This document shows, piece after piece, positions 58,889 through 64,000 of a stretch of 64,000 bases of DNA. The stretch spans positions 99,552,932 through 99,616,931 of the forward strand of contig CM036168.1 in NCBI GenBank assembly GCA_020631735.1, given 5' to 3'. The first letter of the stretch is position 1. The number at the start of each line of letters is the position of its first letter. The notes beneath the pieces are model-generated. The model was not told where the DNA came from, did no database searches, and was given only the letters and a program-made list of their open reading frames with translations. The stretch is from Saccharum officinarum (lineage: Eukaryota > Streptophyta > Magnoliopsida > Poales > Poaceae). The translations under genes were made by a program, and so were the position numbers.

Positions 58889-61168
58889 TGTAACAGAACC
58901 GACCAATTATACGAGATTAAGTAAGAAAATCATCCACCGAGCAGACGATTTAGCAAACTTAAGCCCGTATAACCCGGTAGTCCGTGAAATCACGACGGAT
59001 TTCAAACCAAATTATATACCAGTCAAGATCGTAATAAGTTCAGCGGTCACCATCACAAGTTATATAAAAGTTCACGTCACAAATACATCGGAGTTTAAAC
59101 ATAGTTATTACAAACCAGTTTAGAAAGAAAGTAGCAGAAGCATTTAGTTCAATTCACTCACTCACACAGAGTTCAAAATACAGTGCCAGCTCAGGATCAT
59201 CTCCAACAAAAGCATCAGACGAGATGTAGTGAATGACCAATGCCCATGGTCCTAAGCTTCTCCCATTGCAGGATAAAAGCAGTTGATACAGTAGCCGTAA
59301 TACATTTGCCCATCTGCAACAAGTGGGAACAAAGCCCTGAGTACGAGAAGGTACTCAGCTAGACTTACCCGACAGAACCAAAATAAAAGACACCAAGGAA
59401 TCATGACAGGCTTTCTAGTGGGGTAGCTGACTCATTTGTAAAAAAAAGCATTTTTAGTATTTAGAGAATCTTTACAAAAGCTTTGCATCAAGTTAAATCT
59501 TTATTAACCTGTCAACTACATTTGCACCTGTACTAAAGTAACATGTAATTAAACAGGAAATGATAACCAATGATCATTAACAACTTCCATTATGTCATAT
59601 TTCATATAACTGTCCAAGTGTTCCATCAACATTACTACGATGAAGTAGCTCAAGTCAAGTGCTCACTATCCAGTGAATGACGGCGATTCGAATCGATTAT
59701 TAACCAGCTGGTAATTTATTCCTCACACAAACCTTACTCACCCGCTAAAGTGAGGCTGTTATGTACCTGCAGAAGATTCATTTCAGCCCAATTCCCCATG
59801 CATGCATGAAAGTAGAAAATCTATCTACACGCTCTACACGAATCCTTAGATACGCGTACAACGGTAGTAACCACCCAAAACATTGTCCTATTGACGGCAT
59901 CGCGTCAACGGACGGAACAACCACACATGCGACGCTTTTGTAAAAACATGCGTAAAACATGTAAGTACTCCAGTATCATATAAGCACTCTCCATAGATCG
60001 GTGGTGTATCTGATCATGCTCTCATATCTTACACTTATCGAGGCGTAGAGGCAACTGATCCATACATTACCACTCAAGTAAGTGGCACTCATACAATAGC
60101 ACGCCGTATGAGCAACGAAAGAGAAATATGGTGCAAGAACCCCCAAGTCAGTACTTAATTAAGCCACCTAGAGTCCTTACTGGGCATAAAGGATATGACC
60201 ACTGGCACACTCTTAGTTTGTAAATCACGTTTTTCAAACACATTTTGTTTTAAATACACTTGTGAACAGTAAACACGCTAAACCATGCTTCGATATCAGT
60301 TGTAACAGAACCGACCAATTATACGAGATTAAGTAAGAAAATCATCCACCGAGCAGACGATTTAGCAAACTTAAGCCCGTATAACCCGGTAGTCCGTGAA
60401 ATCACGATGGATTTCAAACCAAATTACATACCAGTCAAGATCGTAATAAGTTCAGCGGTCACCATCACAAGTTATATAAAAGTTCACGTCACAAATACAT
60501 CGGAGTTTAAACATAGTTATTACAAACCAGTTTAGAAAGAAAGTAGCAGAAGCATTTAGTTCAATTCACTCACTCACACAGAGTTCAAAATACAGTGCCA
60601 GCTCAGGATCATCTCCAACAAAAGCATCAGACGAGATGTAGTGAATGACCAATGCCCATGGTCCTAAGCTTCTCCCATTGCAGGATAAAAGCAGTTGATA
60701 CAGTAGCCGTAATACATTTGCCCATCTGCAACAAGTGGGAACAAAGCCCTGAGTACGAGAAGGTACTCAGCTAGACTTACCCGACAGAACCAAAATAAAA
60801 GACACCAAGGAATCATGACAGGCTTTCTAGTGGGGTAGCTGATTCATTTGCAAAAAAAAAGCATTTTTAGTATTTAGAGAATCTTTACAAAAGCTTTGCA
60901 TCAAGTTAAATCTTTATTAACCTGTCAACTACATTTGCACCTGTACTAAAGTAACATGTAATTAAACAGGAAATGATAACCAATGATCATTAACAACTTC
61001 CATTATGTCATATTTCATATAACTGTCCAAGTGTTCCATCAACATTACTACGATGAAGTAGCTCAAGTCAAGTGCTCACTATCCAGTGAATGACGGCGAT
61101 TCGAATCGATTATTAACCAGCTGGTAATTTATTCCTCACACAAACCTTACTCACCCGCTAAAGTGAGG
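58344..61168 (-). repeat. 1.41-kb tandem duplication of leader plus LTR start
   Basis: Unit 1 is 58344..59755 and unit 2 is 59756..61168. Each is 545 bases of leader followed by the first 867-868 bases of the LTR. The copies differ by eye at 8 substitutions and one A-run length. The junction joins LTR ...AAGTGAGG to leader CTGTTATGTACC with one shared G. Both units carry the same differences from the 3' LTR, so the duplication came after insertion. Confidence 0.9.
58889..59755 (-). repeat. truncated extra LTR copy (first 867 bases)
   Basis: Starts TGTAACAGAACC and follows the LTR to AAGTGAGG, then jumps to the duplicated leader. It is not a solo LTR: it lacks the other end and a target duplication. 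Confidence 0.88.
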
Positions 61169-64000
61169 TGTTGGTCACCGAGTCAACCATTCAGGTAAAG
61201 TCGCGAGCTTGCCAGGAACCATATGTACCCGGAGGCTGCCCGACTGCTCTTTGGCCTTATCATCGCGCCGCCGTATCCTGCCACTACTGCTCCGGTACAG
61301 TGCGTTGCGGGCAATCCACTTGGCCCGAATAATCTCCCAGCTTCGCGGTCGAAAGGTACATTATTCGGTCAGCTAAATGTAAGGCATGCGTTCAACATGA
61401 CTCGAGGCCCAACAATGGTCGGTCCTTAATCGACACAGACGGAAAACACTACAGTCTGAAATCCTGTAAGTTTCCGCCCGGTCTCTATTTTACATTAACA
61501 CTTAGTTATTCTCAGATGACATACTTTTTTCAAGCAGATCCAGGTAACCATCTATAGCTCGCAGGTGATAGGAAATCACCCGACTTCTATCGGTCTAAGC
61601 AAGCTAAGCAATTACCTGACTGCGGATAACAGGGTGACAAGGATAGGGTAGAACAGAGTAAACAAGGTATAATGCAGCAACGATTGCAAACAACTCCTAA
61701 ACATAATGCAGCAGTTAAAGTAAAGCATTCATAAAATATTTGCAAACTGGGGGAGAAAATGCTCCGGGGCTTGCCTCTCTCGAAAGAGCTCGGACGGTGG
61801 TCTGGGCACTCCGGAAGATCCTCACCGACCTCCTCGTCGGCTTCGGGCACTTCCTGCTCCTCGGGCTGCTCTTCCGGCTCCTCGGGAACTGCTACCGGCG
61901 TTACTTCCTGCGATCCTGTATGATGCAATCGTATAAGTGCTTATGCCTAGATGCATTGTGGGAAATGACATGTAATGGTCATGATGAATGAAATATAGAT
62001 AATTAGGTTCACTTTATTTCATAAAGTAGGAAATGCATTTCTTCTACAAGGTAGTCAACATCATCCAAGAATACAGACTACAAGCACATGTCATCTACTG
62101 CGTTCTCTTCTACTACTACCATGCTAAGCCAGTACATCTTATTGAATGCTTCAAAGATACACCAAAGAAAACCTTATTAACTAATCATACATTAACAATG
62201 TTAATTAAACCTTAATTACAACTAGGTTTGAACAGCAACACCTATTTTTGTAGCACAGAAAAATCTAAGAAAATTACAGTAGCTTTCTATCATCTAATCT
62301 AGCATACCATAAAAATTTCATTGCATTTGAATTACTAGAACTGCCTACACAAAAATAACAAGCTAGGGCCTAAAAATGAGCATAAAAATACTTTATACTA
62401 TGAAAAGTTTCAAACAACATATTTAATATTTTTCCTACATTCTTCATAATAAATAATCACCATATAAAAATTATTACATGCATGTTTTATTCATATTTTT
62501 CTCTCTAGCAAAAATAACAATTATTAACAATATTAAACACTTGTACTACAACTCAAGATTTTTCCACAGAACATGCATGGCATATATTTTTCCTAGAAAG
62601 TACATCACAAAAGAAAATTATTGCAAGTGGAACCATATTTTGCTGAGCTTTCTGTGATTTACTACATATTTAACAAGAAAACAGCAGTTTCATTGATTAA
62701 ATAAAAATCCTACAGAAAAGTATTTAAATCTTGACATGCAATATTTTTAAACTGTAGATCTACTCAAGAGAAACATTACAAAATTTGTTTCACAATTTTT
62801 GGAGCTAAAATGAGCAAGTTATGGATTTTAGAAACCCTTTTAACAATTTCTGAAAAATCATTTTCAAAAATTCATTTATCATCAGTCGCTGAAAATGTTG
62901 GGTGCACCCGGTGCAGTGCACACGTGAGCGCGAGAGGAGGCAGACAGGTGGGCCCGTGACCCCGCATGTCAGTCACAGAGAGAGAGAGGAGGACACCGGC
63001 GTCCACAACTCCTCGGCGGCGAGGTCTCCGGCCAGACCAAAGGCACTACGCGAACCACATCATGCTTGCGAACTCAACGGTACGCACGCGGTGGCCAATG
63101 GAGCTCGGAGGGCCTGTCACCGTCGGTCATGGCGGAACGGTGGCGCGGGTGATCGCCGGCCGGTCACCTCCGACCATGGAACGGTCGGTGGAAGGGTGCT
63201 TGAGCACCGGTAAGTCAAGGCGAACAAGATGCGTGCGCTAGAAGGGAAAAAGGTGGAGCGGAAAGGAATGGTCCACGGAGCGGAAAAACTCCGGCGCTCG
63301 GCTCTGCTCCGACGAGCAATTCACGCGGAGAGGAGGCTTACCACGAGCAACGGAGGCGAGCACTGGCTACGTGATGGAAGAGCGGAGCTCGGGGCTAGAT
63401 GGAGGCGTCGCTGGTGCGCTGCGGTGGCTGGAACGGCAGTGCCGGCGATGGCGCACGGTGGCGGAGGCGGTGGAGCTCTCGCGACGGCTCGGAAGGAGGA
63501 GAGGAGGGGAATGGAGCGCGAGCGAAGGCGGAGGAGCGCACGGAGGGAGTAGGCGGGCGCGGAGGAGGACGCGTGGCCACCGGGAGGGCGCGTGGCGCGC
63601 GGGTCGGCGATGTACGGCCACGCGGCGGCTGGCGTCTGCCGCGGCGCCACGACGTCGCGCGTGCGCACGCGCGGGCGCGAGCAGGCCAGGCCGGCTTTGG
63701 CGCCTGGGCCGGAAAGGAGGCGGCGGCCCGATAAGGCTGGAAAAAGTGATTTTCTTTTCTAAATAAATTCCAGATTTTATAATTTGATTCAAATTCAAAT
63801 TTTGAAGATGAAAAAGACATTTTCACAAATTGCCCCCAAAACAAAAGTTGTTCAAAATTTTATTCTCTACAACTTTCATTTAGGGCACTTTTCAAAATTC
63901 TAAATAGATTTTGAATTGATGATTTAAAGTCAAATTTTTAAATGAAAACTCAATTTTCTAAAATATTTTTAGAAGCACATTTTGGGAAGATTTTGAATAC
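60301..64000 (-). repeat. 5' LTR of chromovirus 2 (incomplete at the window edge)
   Basis: Colinear with 48433..52077. By comparison about 228 more bases are expected, ending near 64228 with TGTTACA. Confidence 0.92.
61587..61928 (-). other. sense-strand ORF within the LTR (5' copy)
   Basis: 113 codons, the partner of 49720..50061, with several amino-acid differences (for example EEPEEQ for EEPKEQ) and no stop or frameshift between the copies. Confidence 0.35.

Larger units (their letters stand above)
48433..64000 (-). mobile_element. Ty3/gypsy chromovirus 2 (Tekay-like) with an extra H3-tail ORF; continues past the window
   Basis: Minus-strand element inserted in the 5' LTR of chromovirus 1 after GTTAT. 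It has a 3873-bp 3' LTR (48433..52305), a PPT, gag-pol with stops, an additional sense ORF between leader and gag, a PBS (58870..58888), and a right side made of a partial LTR, a duplicated leader and the true 5' LTR (60301 onward, cut by the window). The long LTR, the CTCGGGACGAGATTC phrase before the PPT and the chromodomain fit the Tekay clade. By eye the LTRs differ at 18 sites in their first 868 bases. The element is defective. Confidence 0.9.

Noticed and set aside
58889..59755. An independent solo LTR insertion
   Set aside because: It lacks its other end, has no target duplication, and is part of a 1.41 kb repeated unit that includes the leader.

Overview
This is nuclear DNA from a grass. 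The compact GC-rich exons, the Tourist- and Stowaway-type MITEs, the hAT relics and the nested chromovirus retrotransposons fit an Andropogoneae genome (sorghum, Miscanthus, sugarcane or maize type), but the species cannot be fixed from sequence alone. Two host genes can be read with confidence, both on the + strand. One is a WOX2-type WUSCHEL-related homeobox gene with two exons (8370..8856 and 10429..10919). The other is a single-exon gene for an alpha-crystallin/HSP20-like protein related to the IDM2/IDM3 anti-silencing factors (41489..43036). A short possible terminal exon of a third gene lies at the left edge (107..143).

Layout. 1-7.2 kb: MITEs, several nested, and a 1.4 kb PIF/Harbinger-like element with a clean TTA target duplication. 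7.2-11.3 kb: WOX2, with a MITE in its intron. 11.3-14.1 kb: DNA transposons, including one that carries a captured FHA-domain exon with both splice sites. 14.1-22.1 kb: a decayed L1-type LINE on the minus strand, split by a solo LTR (5-bp target duplication GAGGG). 22.7-27.7 kb: foldback MITEs and a 1372-bp near-perfect palindrome. 28.5-37.8 kb: two colinear, diverged copies of one segment, separated and expanded by hAT and Stowaway insertions. 38.2-39.9 kb: a MITE and a 1.2 kb hAT element with a long TA microsatellite. 41.5-43.0 kb: the IDM-like gene. 43.6-64 kb: two nested Ty3/gypsy chromoviruses on the minus strand. The younger one (3873-bp LTR, Tekay-like) is inserted into the 5' LTR of the older one (Reina-like, short LTR).

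The most unusual item is in the younger chromovirus. Upstream of gag it has a separate sense ORF (58099 down to 57092, with one in-frame TAG) that starts with a close copy of the histone H3 N-terminal tail (17 of the first 21 mature positions identical, K4 and K9 kept) but has no histone fold. A coiled coil and an acidic tail follow. The same element retains a recognisable, broken integrase chromodomain, so it once encoded both an H3-tail mimic and a potential H3-tail reader. Its right end also carries a 1.41 kb tandem duplication of leader plus LTR start that happened after insertion. All retroelement reading frames here carry stops, frameshifts or deletions.
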